From the NCBI GenBank assembly GCA_963752815.1, contig CAVVZI010000006.1, forward strand, positions 558,001 through 622,000: DNA of 64,000 nt, read 5' to 3'. Shown in pieces: positions 46,486 to 55,182 of the stretch. Position 1 is the first letter of the stretch; each line of letters starts with the position of its first letter. This DNA is from Sva-07 sp963752815 (GTDB taxonomy: Bacteria; Actinomycetota; Acidimicrobiia; Acidimicrobiales; Ilumatobacteraceae). Under the pieces are notes generated by a model. The model saw only the letters and a list, made by a program, of their open reading frames with translations, was not told where the DNA came from and did no database searches. The translations under genes were made by a program, and so were the position numbers.

Positions 46486-47088
46486 TCAGAGCATGCCGTG
46501 GGCGCGGAACATCCGATCGAGGATGTCGCGGATCACCGGTTGCTTGCGCTGGTTGTACGCCAGCATCGACTCACCTTCGGCATTCGACGCCGCCGCCGAC
46601 GTGCGCTTGACCTCGGCGTAGCGGTCCCGATCTTCGGGATGGTCGCGGAGCCAGTCCCGGAACATGCGGTGGCGGATCGCCTCGGGGCTGTCGGGACTCC
46701 AGACGTGGAGGTTCGCCCGCGGATCGTCACCCTCGAAACAGCGATGCTGGTGCCACGACGGCTCCCGGATCCGGAGCACGAACCCGATGCGTTCGAGCGC
46801 CGGGACGTACGCCGCCTCGTCGCTCGAGTCAGCCACGGTCAGGTCGATGTCGATCACCGGCTTGGCATCGAGGCCCGGGACGCTCGTCGACCCGACGTGC
46901 TCCAGTCCGAGGACTCGGTCCCCGAGGGCGTCACGCAGCCGTCCCGCCAGCACCTCGAACACGGCCGGCCAGGCAGGGTCGTAGGCGACCACGGCGATCG
47001 GCTCCGTCGGCGGTGGCCCACCGACCCACGGAGGGTCGTCGTCGGGATCGATGTCCTCGTGTCGCGTGATCTCCTCGTTCGTCGCCAC
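46486..47088 (-). CDS. GrpB/UPF0157 family nucleotidyltransferase-like protein
   Basis: A 200-residue protein of the GrpB (UPF0157) family, a nucleotidyltransferase-fold group of unknown reaction. Landmarks: IAVVAYDPAWPAVFEVLAGRL, LEHVGSTSVPGLDAKPVIDIDL (the GS and DxD-like residues) and HRCFEGDDPRANLHVW. GTG 47088 is chosen because GGGGAGG lies 9 bases upstream. It follows the methylase gene by 32 bases on the same strand. Confidence 0.87.
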   Translation of the reverse strand: MATNEEITRHEDIDPDDDPPWVGGPPPTEPIAVVAYDPAWPAVFEVLAGRLRDALGDRVLGLEHVGSTSVPGLDAKPVIDIDLTVADSSDEAAYVPALERIGFVLRIREPSWHQHRCFEGDDPRANLHVWSPDSPEAIRHRMFRDWLRDHPEDRDRYAEVKRTSAAASNAEGESMLAYNQRKQPVIRDILDRMFRAHGML

Positions 47089-47120
47089 GACAGTGCACCT
47101 CCCCGTTCGGCGTCGAGATC

Positions 47121-47798
47121 CTATGGCGTCGCCCGGCGCCCGGCCGCCCGACCCCAGTCGTCGCGGAGCCGCTCGACGAAGGTCGGAGCCAGACGTTCCG
47201 GCAGGATCGCGGGCCGCCGCTTGCGAATGGTCAGCACCGCCGCATCGACCGACGGGCGAGGGCGGAACGAATCCCTGCCGATCGTCTGGCCGAGTTCGAA
47301 CTCCCACCACGGTGCCCATCCCGCGGTCCGCAGCGCGACCGGCGGCGTCGCGGCGTGCCTGCGGGCGACCTCGGCCTGTAGCACCAGATCGGCCCGATCG
47401 GGTCCACGCCGGGGTCGATCGAGGAGCAACGCCAGCAGCTCGGTGGTGATCCCGAACGGTGGGTTGGCGACGACCCGGTACGGCTCGTTCGGGAGCGTGA
47501 GCCGGCGAACGTCGGTCTCGATCACCCGCACGCCCTCGTCCATCCCGACGGTTCGAAGTCGGTCGCGCAAGCGAGCGGCCCACACCGGATCGGGTTCGAC
47601 CGCCCACACGCGGACGCCGGCCGCGGCGATCGGGCGCGTCAGCGCGCCCGTGCCGGCACCCACCTCGACGACGAGTTCACCCGGTTCGAGTCCGAGCGAG
47701 TCGACGAACCGCCTGACCAGAGCGGGATCAGCGAGGAAGTTCTGACCGAACGAGCGGCGTCGCTCGTCGCGCTCGGTCCTGCGCCGTCGCTCGGACAC
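47121..47798 (-). CDS. Erm-like 23S rRNA adenine N6-methyltransferase
   Basis: A 225-residue methyltransferase of the Erm/KsgA group. The start is very basic (SERRRRTERDERRRSFGQNF), then FLADPALVRRFV, SAM motif VVEVGAGTGALTRPI, and the adenine-flipping motif VVANPPFGITTELL. Erm enzymes dimethylate A2058 of 23S rRNA and give macrolide-lincosamide-streptogramin resistance; KsgA acts on 16S rRNA and is longer. The short length and FGQNFL start favour Erm. GTG 47798. No attenuator leader peptide is obvious upstream. Confidence 0.82.
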   Translation of the reverse strand: MSERRRRTERDERRRSFGQNFLADPALVRRFVDSLGLEPGELVVEVGAGTGALTRPIAAAGVRVWAVEPDPVWAARLRDRLRTVGMDEGVRVIETDVRRLTLPNEPYRVVANPPFGITTELLALLLDRPRRGPDRADLVLQAEVARRHAATPPVALRTAGWAPWWEFELGQTIGRDSFRPRPSVDAAVLTIRKRRPAILPERLAPTFVERLRDDWGRAAGRRATP

Positions 47799-47882
47799 GG
47801 GCCATCACCATCAGCGTCATGGCCACGACGGTAGCGATACGGGCGATGTCGATCGAAGCGGGTTTCCGCCCCAGGGCCAGGG

Positions 47883-50123
47883 TCAGGCGACCGGGACGGC
47901 GGCGCCGGGGATGAGGCGATAGGCGTCGTAGACGCCGTCGATGCCCTTGATCGTGCGGACCACGGCCTCGAGGTGTCCCGGGTTGGCGAGTTCGAACTCG
48001 AAGCGCATCTTCGCCACGCGGTCGGCGCCGGTGATGGTCTGGCACGACAGGATGTTGACGTGATGGTCGACCAGGGCGTTGGCGACGTCACGCAACAGGC
48101 GCGACCGGTCGAGCGCCACCACCTCGACCCCCGCCACGAACGTGGCACCGGTCTGGCCCTGGCCGTCCCACTCGACCTCGATCATCCGGGTGGCCTGCTC
48201 GGCCATGAGCGACACGGCGTTGGCACAGTCGGAGCGGTGCACGCTCACACCGCGGCCGCGCGTGACGAACCCGATGATCCCGTCGCCCGGTACGGGCGTG
48301 CAACAACTCGCAAGGTGGACGAGCACGTCGTCGAGACCCTCGACGTGCACACCGACCTTGGTGCGGTTTCCCTTCTGACGTTCCCGGCGTGGACGCTCGA
48401 CCGTGGCCGGCATCTGCGAAGGGTCGTCACCCGAACGCAGACTGCGGGCGATGCGTTGCGCGACCGTCTTCGCCGACACGTGATGCTCACCGATCGCGGC
48501 GAGGAGCGCATCGAGATCGACGTAGCTCATCTCGACGACCACGTCCTTGAGCTGCGTCGACTTCCACACCTGCTGCACCGGCAGTCGCTCGCGACGGAGT
48601 TCGGAGGTGAGATCGTCCCGGCCGAGTTCGATCATGTCGATGCGACGTTCTCGGCTGAACCACTGACGGATCTTGTTGCGCGCCCGCGGCGACACGACGA
48701 AGGCCAGCCAGTCCTGCGACGGACCGGCCGTCTCGACCTTGCTGGTGAAGATCTCGACGTTGTCGCCGCTGGCGAGCACGTGGTCGAGCGACACGAGCCG
48801 GTTGTTGACCTTGGCCCCGATACACGCGTGGCCCACCTCGGTGTGCACCGCGTAGGCGAAGTCGACCGTGGTCGAGCCCACCGGCAGCGTGATCACGCGA
48901 CCCTTCGGCGTGAACACGAACACCTCGTCCTGTTCGAGGTCGGTCTTCAGGCTCTGCATGAACTGGGCCGGGTCGCTGATGTCCTCCTGCCAGTCGATGA
49001 TCCGCTTCAGCCAGTCGATCTCGGAGCCCGACTCGGTCGAGCCCTTGTACGCCCAGTGCGCCGCCACGCCCCACTCGGCGCGCTGGTGCATCTCCTTGGT
49101 CCGGATCTGCACCTCGATCGGCTTGCCGCTCGGCCCGATCACCGTGGTGTGCAGGCTCTGGTACAGGTTGAACTTGGGCATCGCGATGTAGTCCTTGAAG
49201 CGCCCCACGACCGGCCGCCAGCGACCGTGGATGCAGCCGAGCGCGGCGTAGCAGTCCTTCATCGAGTCGACCACCACCCGCACCGCGATGAGGTCGAAGA
49301 TCTCGTCGAACTCCCGGCCCTTCACGACCATCTTCTCGTAGATGCTCCACAGGTGCTTGCCGCGACCCGTGACCTCGGCCTCGATCCCGAGTTCGGCGAG
49401 GCGGGCCCGCACCTCCGCGAGCGCCTTGGCGAGGTAGATGTCACGCTCGGGTGTGCGCGAGCTGACCAGGTGGTCGAGTTCGGCGAAACGCTTGGGGTGC
49501 AGGGCCGCGAACGACAGGTCTTCGAGCTGCTGCTTCAGTTCCTGCATGCCGAGGCGATGCGCGAGCGGCGCGTAGATGTCCATCGTTTCCTGGGCGATGC
49601 GCTGCTGCTTGTCGATCGGCATCGCGGCGATCGTGCGCATGTTGTGGAGGCGGTCGGCGAGTTTGATGACGAGCACCCGCAGGTCCTTCGCCATCGCCAC
49701 GAGCATCTTGCGCATCGTGGCGGCCTGTTGCTCTTCGCGCGAGTCGAAGCGGATCCGTTCGAGCTTGGTGACCCCGTCGACGATCATCGCGACCTCGGGC
49801 CCGAATTCGCGATGGACGTCGGCGACCGTGAGCTCGGTGTCCTCCACTGCGTCGTGGAGCAGCGCGGCGGTGACCGAGACCTCGTCGAGGCCGATCTCGG
49901 CGACGATGTGGGCGACGGCGAGCGGGTGGTTGATGTAGCTCTCACCGCTCGAGCGGAGCTGACTGTGGTGCGCCTGCGCGGCGACCTGGTAGGCACGGTT
50001 GATCGTCGCGACCGGCGCCTTGGGGTGCCGGCGACGGTACGCCGCGAGCAACGGGGCGAGTTCGACCGCAGACAGCGACACCTGATGTCGCCTCCAGGGA
50101 AGAACGCGGTCGACCGTGCCCAT
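47883..50123 (-). CDS. rel: Bifunctional (p)ppGpp synthetase/hydrolase Rel
   Basis: A 746-residue stringent-response enzyme. Hydrolase HD domain, residues about 30-190 (SYINHPLAVAHIVAE, LLHDAVEDTEL); synthetase domain about 220-360 (GRFKDYIAMPKFNLYQSLHT, GPSGKPIEVQIRT); TGS about 400-465 (FVFTPKGRVITLPVGSTTVDF); C-terminal zinc-finger-like/ACT region (HLASCCTPVPGDGIIGFVTRG, ACT to the end). All catalytic regions look intact, so both activities are expected. The apt-rel pairing matches Rv2584c-Rv2583c. Confidence 0.97.
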   Translation of the reverse strand: MGTVDRVLPWRRHQVSLSAVELAPLLAAYRRRHPKAPVATINRAYQVAAQAHHSQLRSSGESYINHPLAVAHIVAEIGLDEVSVTAALLHDAVEDTELTVADVHREFGPEVAMIVDGVTKLERIRFDSREEQQAATMRKMLVAMAKDLRVLVIKLADRLHNMRTIAAMPIDKQQRIAQETMDIYAPLAHRLGMQELKQQLEDLSFAALHPKRFAELDHLVSSRTPERDIYLAKALAEVRARLAELGIEAEVTGRGKHLWSIYEKMVVKGREFDEIFDLIAVRVVVDSMKDCYAALGCIHGRWRPVVGRFKDYIAMPKFNLYQSLHTTVIGPSGKPIEVQIRTKEMHQRAEWGVAAHWAYKGSTESGSEIDWLKRIIDWQEDISDPAQFMQSLKTDLEQDEVFVFTPKGRVITLPVGSTTVDFAYAVHTEVGHACIGAKVNNRLVSLDHVLASGDNVEIFTSKVETAGPSQDWLAFVVSPRARNKIRQWFSRERRIDMIELGRDDLTSELRRERLPVQQVWKSTQLKDVVVEMSYVDLDALLAAIGEHHVSAKTVAQRIARSLRSGDDPSQMPATVERPRRERQKGNRTKVGVHVEGLDDVLVHLASCCTPVPGDGIIGFVTRGRGVSVHRSDCANAVSLMAEQATRMIEVEWDGQGQTGATFVAGVEVVALDRSRLLRDVANALVDHHVNILSCQTITGADRVAKMRFEFELANPGHLEAVVRTIKGIDGVYDAYRLIPGAAVPVA

Positions 50124-50125
50124 GA

Positions 50126-50653
50126 TCAGTAGTGCAGCAGTGTCCTCACGGGTCGTTCCCCGAGCTTGCTGCGGCCTCCGAGGGCGTCGAGTTCGATGAC
50201 GAAGCCGAGCCCGGCGATGACGCCGCCGAGCGTCTCGACGAGGACCGCGGTGGCCGCCGCGGTACCGCCGGTGGCCAGCACGTCGTCGATGATCAGGATC
50301 CGTTCGCCGGGGTGGATCGCGTCACGGTGGATCTCGAGCTTGTCGGTGCCGTATTCGAGTTGGTACTCCTCGCGCACCACCGCCCACGGGAGCTTGCCGG
50401 CCTTGCGCACGGGAACGAAACCCGCACCCATGCGGTAGGCGACGGCAGCAGCGAAGATGAAACCCCGGGATTCGACGCCGACCACCCGGTCGACCGCAAC
50501 ACCGTCGAACTGCTCGACCAGGCCATCGATCGACGCCGCGAAGGCGGCGCCGTCGCCCAGCAGCGGCGTGATGTCGCGGAACGTGACGCCGTCGATCGGG
50601 TAATCGCCGATGTCTCGGACGAACCCTCGCAACGTGCCGTACTCCCCTGCCAT
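50126..50653 (-). CDS. apt: Adenine phosphoribosyltransferase
   Basis: A 175-residue enzyme that converts adenine and PRPP to AMP. The PRPP-binding motif is RILIIDDVLATGGTAAATAVL, and the N-terminal GVTFRDITPLLGDG is typical of Apt. RGFIFAAAVAYRMGAGFVPVRK follows. ATG 50653 is the family start; the frame is open further up, without homology. It lies 2 bases before rel and 31 bases after secF, as in M. tuberculosis. Confidence 0.96.
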   Translation of the reverse strand: MAGEYGTLRGFVRDIGDYPIDGVTFRDITPLLGDGAAFAASIDGLVEQFDGVAVDRVVGVESRGFIFAAAVAYRMGAGFVPVRKAGKLPWAVVREEYQLEYGTDKLEIHRDAIHPGERILIIDDVLATGGTAAATAVLVETLGGVIAGLGFVIELDALGGRSKLGERPVRTLLHY

Positions 50654-50684
50654 GTCCCGAGGATACCGGCAGGCGCGGGGTTCG

Positions 50685-51878
50685 TCAGTGGCGCTTCTTC
50701 TTGCGCGGCCGAGGCGGGTGCGACAGCAGTCGCTCCGGCGAGTCGGTCCGCGTCTGAACGGTCGTCGAGCCCGGCTGGTCGACCGACTCGATCGATTCGG
50801 ATCCCGTGGCCGTGCTGACCTCCTCGGCGCCGACCATCGCGTACACACGGCTCGCGTCGCGACCGGACGCACTCGAGCCGATCACGGCGGCACGCAGCGG
50901 CTCGCCGGTGAGCCGCTCGCGGCGCACCTTCCCGCTCGTGTCGCGGTGCATCGAGGCGAGCAGCGGCGTGGCCACGAAGATCGACGAGTAGACACCCGAG
51001 ACCATGCCGATGAACAGGGCGAGCGCGAACTCCTCGAGGGCCACGGCGCCGAGCAGACCCCAGCCGATCGCCAGCAGCGACAGCACCGGCAGGATGGAGG
51101 CGATGCTCGTGTTCAGCGAGCGCATCAGCACCTGGTTCATCGAGATGTTCACGATGTCGGGGTACGGCGTGCGCACGGAGGCGAACTTGGCCTGGTTCTC
51201 CTTCACGCGGTCGAACACGACGATCGTGTCGTAGAGCGAGTACCCGAGGATCGTCAGGAAGGCGACGACGGTCGCGGGGCTGACGTCGAACTGGAACACG
51301 GAGTACACGCCCACGACGGCGATCACGTCGTGCACCATGGCGGCGAACGCGGCGACCGCCATTCGCCATTCGAAGCGCAGGCTGATGAACAGCGACACGA
51401 CGATGAAGAACACGACCAGCGCCCGGATCGCCTTCTCGGTGATCTCCTTGCCCCAGGTCGAACTGGTGAACGAGACGCTGACCTCCGACCGGTCGACGCC
51501 GGCGGCGTCGGCCAGTGCGGCCGTGATGGCGGCCGACTTCTCGTTGGACACCTCTTCGATCTGGACCGTGACCACGTCGGCCGACTCGGAGCTCCGTCGC
51601 TGGATGCGCGCACCGGCGGTGTCGATGCCCTGGTCCTGCAGCACCTGGTCGGCCTCGTGGATGTCGAACGTGTCGCTGGCGGGTACGTCCCACGCGTTGC
51701 CGCCCTCGAAGTCGAGGCCGAGGTTGAGCCCCTGGGTGAACAGCGACACCAAGGTGATGATCACGATGACGATCGCGGCGATGAACCCGACCTTGCGCCG
51801 GCCGTAGAAGTCGATCGCCGTCTGGCTGTTGAGCAGCCGCCCGATGCGGCTCTTGGAGATCTGTTCGTTGTTGTTCAT
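50685..51878 (-). CDS. secF: Protein translocase subunit SecF
   Basis: A 397-residue membrane protein that uses the proton gradient to assist Sec export with SecD. The first helix is followed by LGLDFEGGNAWDVP (the P1-head signature), then five more helices (ALVVFFIVVSLFISLRF, GYSLYDTIVVFDRVKEN). The C-terminal ~110 residues are cytoplasmic and end in a basic patch (PPRPRKKKRH). ATG 51878 overlaps the secD stop. Confidence 0.96.
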   Translation of the reverse strand: MNNNEQISKSRIGRLLNSQTAIDFYGRRKVGFIAAIVIVIITLVSLFTQGLNLGLDFEGGNAWDVPASDTFDIHEADQVLQDQGIDTAGARIQRRSSESADVVTVQIEEVSNEKSAAITAALADAAGVDRSEVSVSFTSSTWGKEITEKAIRALVVFFIVVSLFISLRFEWRMAVAAFAAMVHDVIAVVGVYSVFQFDVSPATVVAFLTILGYSLYDTIVVFDRVKENQAKFASVRTPYPDIVNISMNQVLMRSLNTSIASILPVLSLLAIGWGLLGAVALEEFALALFIGMVSGVYSSIFVATPLLASMHRDTSGKVRRERLTGEPLRAAVIGSSASGRDASRVYAMVGAEEVSTATGSESIESVDQPGSTTVQTRTDSPERLLSHPPRPRKKKRH

Positions 51879-53407
51879 GACGTCGTCACCGGCTTGATTC
51901 CGAAGGCCGACCTGTTGCGCATGAACTCACTCCCTGCGAGCAGCAACATGAACGGCCTGGTGAACGTGTACAGGATCAGCAGATCACAGAACGCGGTGAC
52001 GCCGAGGTACAGGGCGAAGCCGCGGACCGATCCGACGCTGAGCACGAACAGGATGACCGCGCCGATGATCGACACCAGGTTGGCCGCCCAGATCGTCCGC
52101 CACGTCGCGTTCCAACTCCGCGGGGTCGCATTGCGGAACGTCCGTCCGCTGCGCAGCTCGTCCTTCAAGCGTTCGAAGAACACCACGTAGCTGTCGACGG
52201 TCACGCCGATCGACACGATGATGCCGGTGACGCCCGCCAGCGTGAGCGCGTAGTTCGTCCAACCGGAGATGAGCGACGCCACGCCGAACACGAAGAGCCC
52301 CCAGACCAACAGCGCGAGCAGGATCACGAGGGTCATCCAGCGGTAGTAGGCGAACAGCATCGCCAGCACGAGCAGAATGCCGATGATGCCCGCCACGATC
52401 GCCGCGTTGAGCGAGTCGGCACCGGCCGACGGCGAGACGATGCGCGCTTCCTGGGCCTTCACCTCGACCGGGAAGGCACCCCGGTTGAGCACCGCCGCCA
52501 GATCACTGGCCTCGCCCTTCGAGAAACTGCCGGTGATCGCGACGGAATCGGTGAAGTTCGGCTGGTTCACCTGGGGCGACGACTGCACCACACTGTCGAG
52601 GGCGATGGCGATCTGGCCGCGCACTCCCGGCACCGTCGAGGGGCAGGTCGGCTCGGCGTTGTAACACTGGCTGGCGAGGTTGTTCCAGGTGGCCTGTCCG
52701 TCGCCGCGCAGGTTGACCGCAACACCCCACCCGTTGTCGGCGGTCAGCTTCGCGCTGCCGCGGGAGAACACCTCACCGGTGCCCTGCGCGGCGCCGACAC
52801 ACACGCTGGAGCCGTCGCGGGTCTGCAGGAGCTCGGCGCCATTCTGGCTCGGACCGGTGGGCAGAGCCGTCACGGGCTCCGTGGCGACCGGCTCCGGCGC
52901 GGGAACCGTCTGGGCCGGGAACACACCGCGGAATCCCGCTGGGACGGTGGTGGGAGTGGCGGCGGCCGGTGCCGTCGTCGCCGGGACGGTGGTGGCCGTC
53001 GGGTCGAGCGGGATCGTGGTCTGCGTGACGTCGCCCGGCGTGACGCCGCCGCCCGTGCACTGGGTCGGCTCGACCACGGGCCGGAGCTCGACCACGCCGG
53101 ACACGTCGACGGCGTCGAGTGCCTCCTGCTGGTCTTTCACGCCAGGTAGGTCGACGACGATCGCCTGACCCTGGACTCGGACGTCGGGCTCGGCGATCCC
53201 CTGGTTCTCGAGTTCGCTGCGGATCAGGTCGCGGATGACGATCAGGTCGTCACCGGAGGCGGCCTCGACCGGCGCCAGGATGACCGACACGCCGCCCTGC
53301 AGGTCGAGGCCGAGGATCGGGAGGGTGTTCGTGGCGAGCGCACCGACGAACAGCACGATGACGATGACGACGGTGCTGATCAGCGTTGCCCAGAGACGAC
53401 GGCGCAT
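51875..53407 (-). CDS. secD: Protein translocase subunit SecD
   Basis: A 510-residue partner of SecF. N-terminal helix, then ILGLDLQGGVSVILAP, the P1 domain, and six C-terminal helices (LNAAIVAGIIGILLVLAMLF, GVTVDSYVVFFERLKDELR). Between about residues 120 and 190 the external P1 domain carries a Thr/Pro/Val-rich stretch (TTIPLDPTATTVPATTAPAA) that standard SecD lacks; it looks like a flexible linker. An in-frame run with secF and yajC makes a yajC-secD-secF operon. Confidence 0.95.
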   Translation of the reverse strand: MRRRLWATLISTVVIVIVLFVGALATNTLPILGLDLQGGVSVILAPVEAASGDDLIVIRDLIRSELENQGIAEPDVRVQGQAIVVDLPGVKDQQEALDAVDVSGVVELRPVVEPTQCTGGGVTPGDVTQTTIPLDPTATTVPATTAPAAATPTTVPAGFRGVFPAQTVPAPEPVATEPVTALPTGPSQNGAELLQTRDGSSVCVGAAQGTGEVFSRGSAKLTADNGWGVAVNLRGDGQATWNNLASQCYNAEPTCPSTVPGVRGQIAIALDSVVQSSPQVNQPNFTDSVAITGSFSKGEASDLAAVLNRGAFPVEVKAQEARIVSPSAGADSLNAAIVAGIIGILLVLAMLFAYYRWMTLVILLALLVWGLFVFGVASLISGWTNYALTLAGVTGIIVSIGVTVDSYVVFFERLKDELRSGRTFRNATPRSWNATWRTIWAANLVSIIGAVILFVLSVGSVRGFALYLGVTAFCDLLILYTFTRPFMLLLAGSEFMRNRSAFGIKPVTTS

Positions 53408-53416
53408 GGGGCTGGA

Positions 53417-53797
53417 TCAGTCGTCGGAATCTGACGAGCCGGATTTGGCGGCTTCGTCGGCGGTCTCGGTGTCGTCGTCGGCGGGCACCTTGCCCTGCAC
53501 GGCGGCACGGGCGATACGGATCTGCACGTCGTCGTCGATCTCGAGCCAGAACCGGTTCGGCCCGTCCTCGCCGGTGATCTTGCCGAACACCCCGGAGGTC
53601 GTCACGATCTCGTCGCCGACCTCGATCGACCGTTGCAACTCCTGGGCTTCACGGGTCCGCCGGCGCTGCGGGCGGATCATGAAGAAGTACATCGCGAACG
53701 GGATGAGCAGCAGAATTCCGAGCTGCAGGATGGCGCCACCGCCACCCCCGCCGGAGTCACCGGAAGCGAGCAGGGCCATGGAGAAAAGCGTCGACAT
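53417..53797 (-). CDS. yajC: Preprotein translocase subunit YajC
   Basis: A 126-residue small membrane protein of the SecDF-YajC complex. A Gly-rich segment (SGDSGGGGGGAILQ) precedes a single helix (LGILLLIPFAMYFFMIRPQ), the family hallmark ending FMIRPQRRR, followed by SIEVGDEIVTTSGVFGKI. The last ~25 residues are acidic. ATG 53797 is chosen; ATG 53779 (second Met) is possible. It is 9 bases upstream of secD and diverges from ndh. Confidence 0.94.
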   Translation of the reverse strand: MSTLFSMALLASGDSGGGGGGAILQLGILLLIPFAMYFFMIRPQRRRTREAQELQRSIEVGDEIVTTSGVFGKITGEDGPNRFWLEIDDDVQIRIARAAVQGKVPADDDTETADEAAKSGSSDSDD

Positions 53798-53888
53798 AAC
53801 GGCGAGCGAGCCTATCGGCGTCTCGAGTGGGAATTCGGTCAGCTCGACTACCCACTGTGGACCGCCGGGCTGTGGCAACGTTGCCGCC

Positions 53889-55143
53889 ATGACCGGCCCA
53901 CGCGTGTTGATCATCGGCGGTGGATTCGGCGGGCTCGCCGCAGCGAAAGGGCTGGCCGCTGCGGATGTCGACCTGACCGTGATCGACCGGCGCAACCATC
54001 ACCTGTTCCAGCCGTTGCTGTACCAGGTGGCGACGGCGGGATTGAACCCGTCGAACATCGCCCGTCCGATCCGGGCGATCCTCGCCGGCCAGTCGAACGT
54101 GCGGGTGCTGCTCGCCGAGGTGGTCGGCATCGATCCCGATGCCCGGCTGGTCTCGCTCGACGACGGCACCGACCTGCCCTACGAGAATCTCGTCCTCGCC
54201 ACGGGGACGACCCACTCGTACTTCGGTCACGACGACTGGGAAGCCCACGCCCCCGGGCTCAAGACCATCGAGGACGCGCTCGAGGTCCGGCGGCGGGTAC
54301 TGCTCGCCTTCGAGCGTGCCGAACGGGCGGCCGACCCGGACGACAGCGCGGGCGACCTCACCTTCGTCGTGGTGGGTGGCGGCCCCACGGGCGTGGAGAC
54401 GGCCGGCGCGATCGCCGAGATCGCGTTCAAGGCGTTCGCCAAGGAGTTCCGTGCCATCGATCCCAACCACGCCAAGGTCATCCTGCTCGAGGGGGCCGAC
54501 CGGATCCTCGGCGACTACCCCGAGGGGCTGCGGATCAAGGCGGCACGGCAACTGCGCGCCATCGGCGTCGACCTCCGACTCGGGGTGACGGTCACGAATA
54601 TCGACGAGCACGGTGTCGAGACGTCGACCGGCACGATCCGGGCCGGCACGGTGGTCTGGGCCGCCGGGCAACCAGGCCTCGTCGCTGGCGTCGATGCTCG
54701 GAGGTCCGACCGATCGTGCCGGCCGGGCCATCGTGGCCGACGATCTGTCGGTCCCCGGCCACCCCGAGGTGTTCGCGATCGGCGACGTCGCCCATGCCAC
54801 CGTCGGCGGCCACGACGTACCGGGCGTGGCACAGGGGGCGATCCAGGGCGGCACCCACGTGGCCAAGGCGATCCGGGCGGACCTCGCCGGCGAACCGCGA
54901 CCGTCGTTCCGGTACCGCAACAAGGGCGAGCTGGCGACGATCGGACGGTCCTCGGCCGTCGGGACGATCGGCCCGCTGCGACTCTCGGGTTGGATCGCGT
55001 GGATGGCGTGGTGGTCCGTCCACATCGTGTTCCTGATCGACTACCGGAGCCGGATCACCGTGTTCCTGAACTGGGCGTGGAACTACCTCACCTTCCAACG
55101 CGGCGTCCGGCTCATCACCGGACCGTGGCGCCCGCGCACCTGA
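53889..55143 (+). CDS. ndh: Type II NADH dehydrogenase, one frame break
   Basis: About 417 residues after correction. A single-subunit, membrane-associated NADH:quinone oxidoreductase without proton pumping. The FAD motif is at the N-terminus (VLIIGGGFGGLAAAKGLA), the NADH motif is TFVVVGGGPTGVETAGAI, and the quinone-site region follows VFAIGDVAHATV. The frame breaks at GGG 54666-54668: with two G the chain reads VVWAAGNQASSLASMLG. The C-terminal helix (MAWWSVHIVFLIDYRSR) fits a membrane anchor. ATG 53889. A palindromic terminator follows. Confidence 0.93.
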
Positions 55144-55147
55144 GCGA

Positions 55148-55182
55148 GAATGTCCGCCGGGGACGGACCCCGGCGGACATTC
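55148..55182. terminator. Perfect 15-bp hairpin between ndh and tgt
   Basis: The arms 55148-55162 (GAATGTCCGCCGGGG) and 55168-55182 are fully complementary around the loop ACGGA. It lies between converging genes, five bases after the ndh stop, and its right arm shares two bases with the tgt stop codon (55181-55183). There is no U-run. It probably ends both transcripts. Confidence 0.82.
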
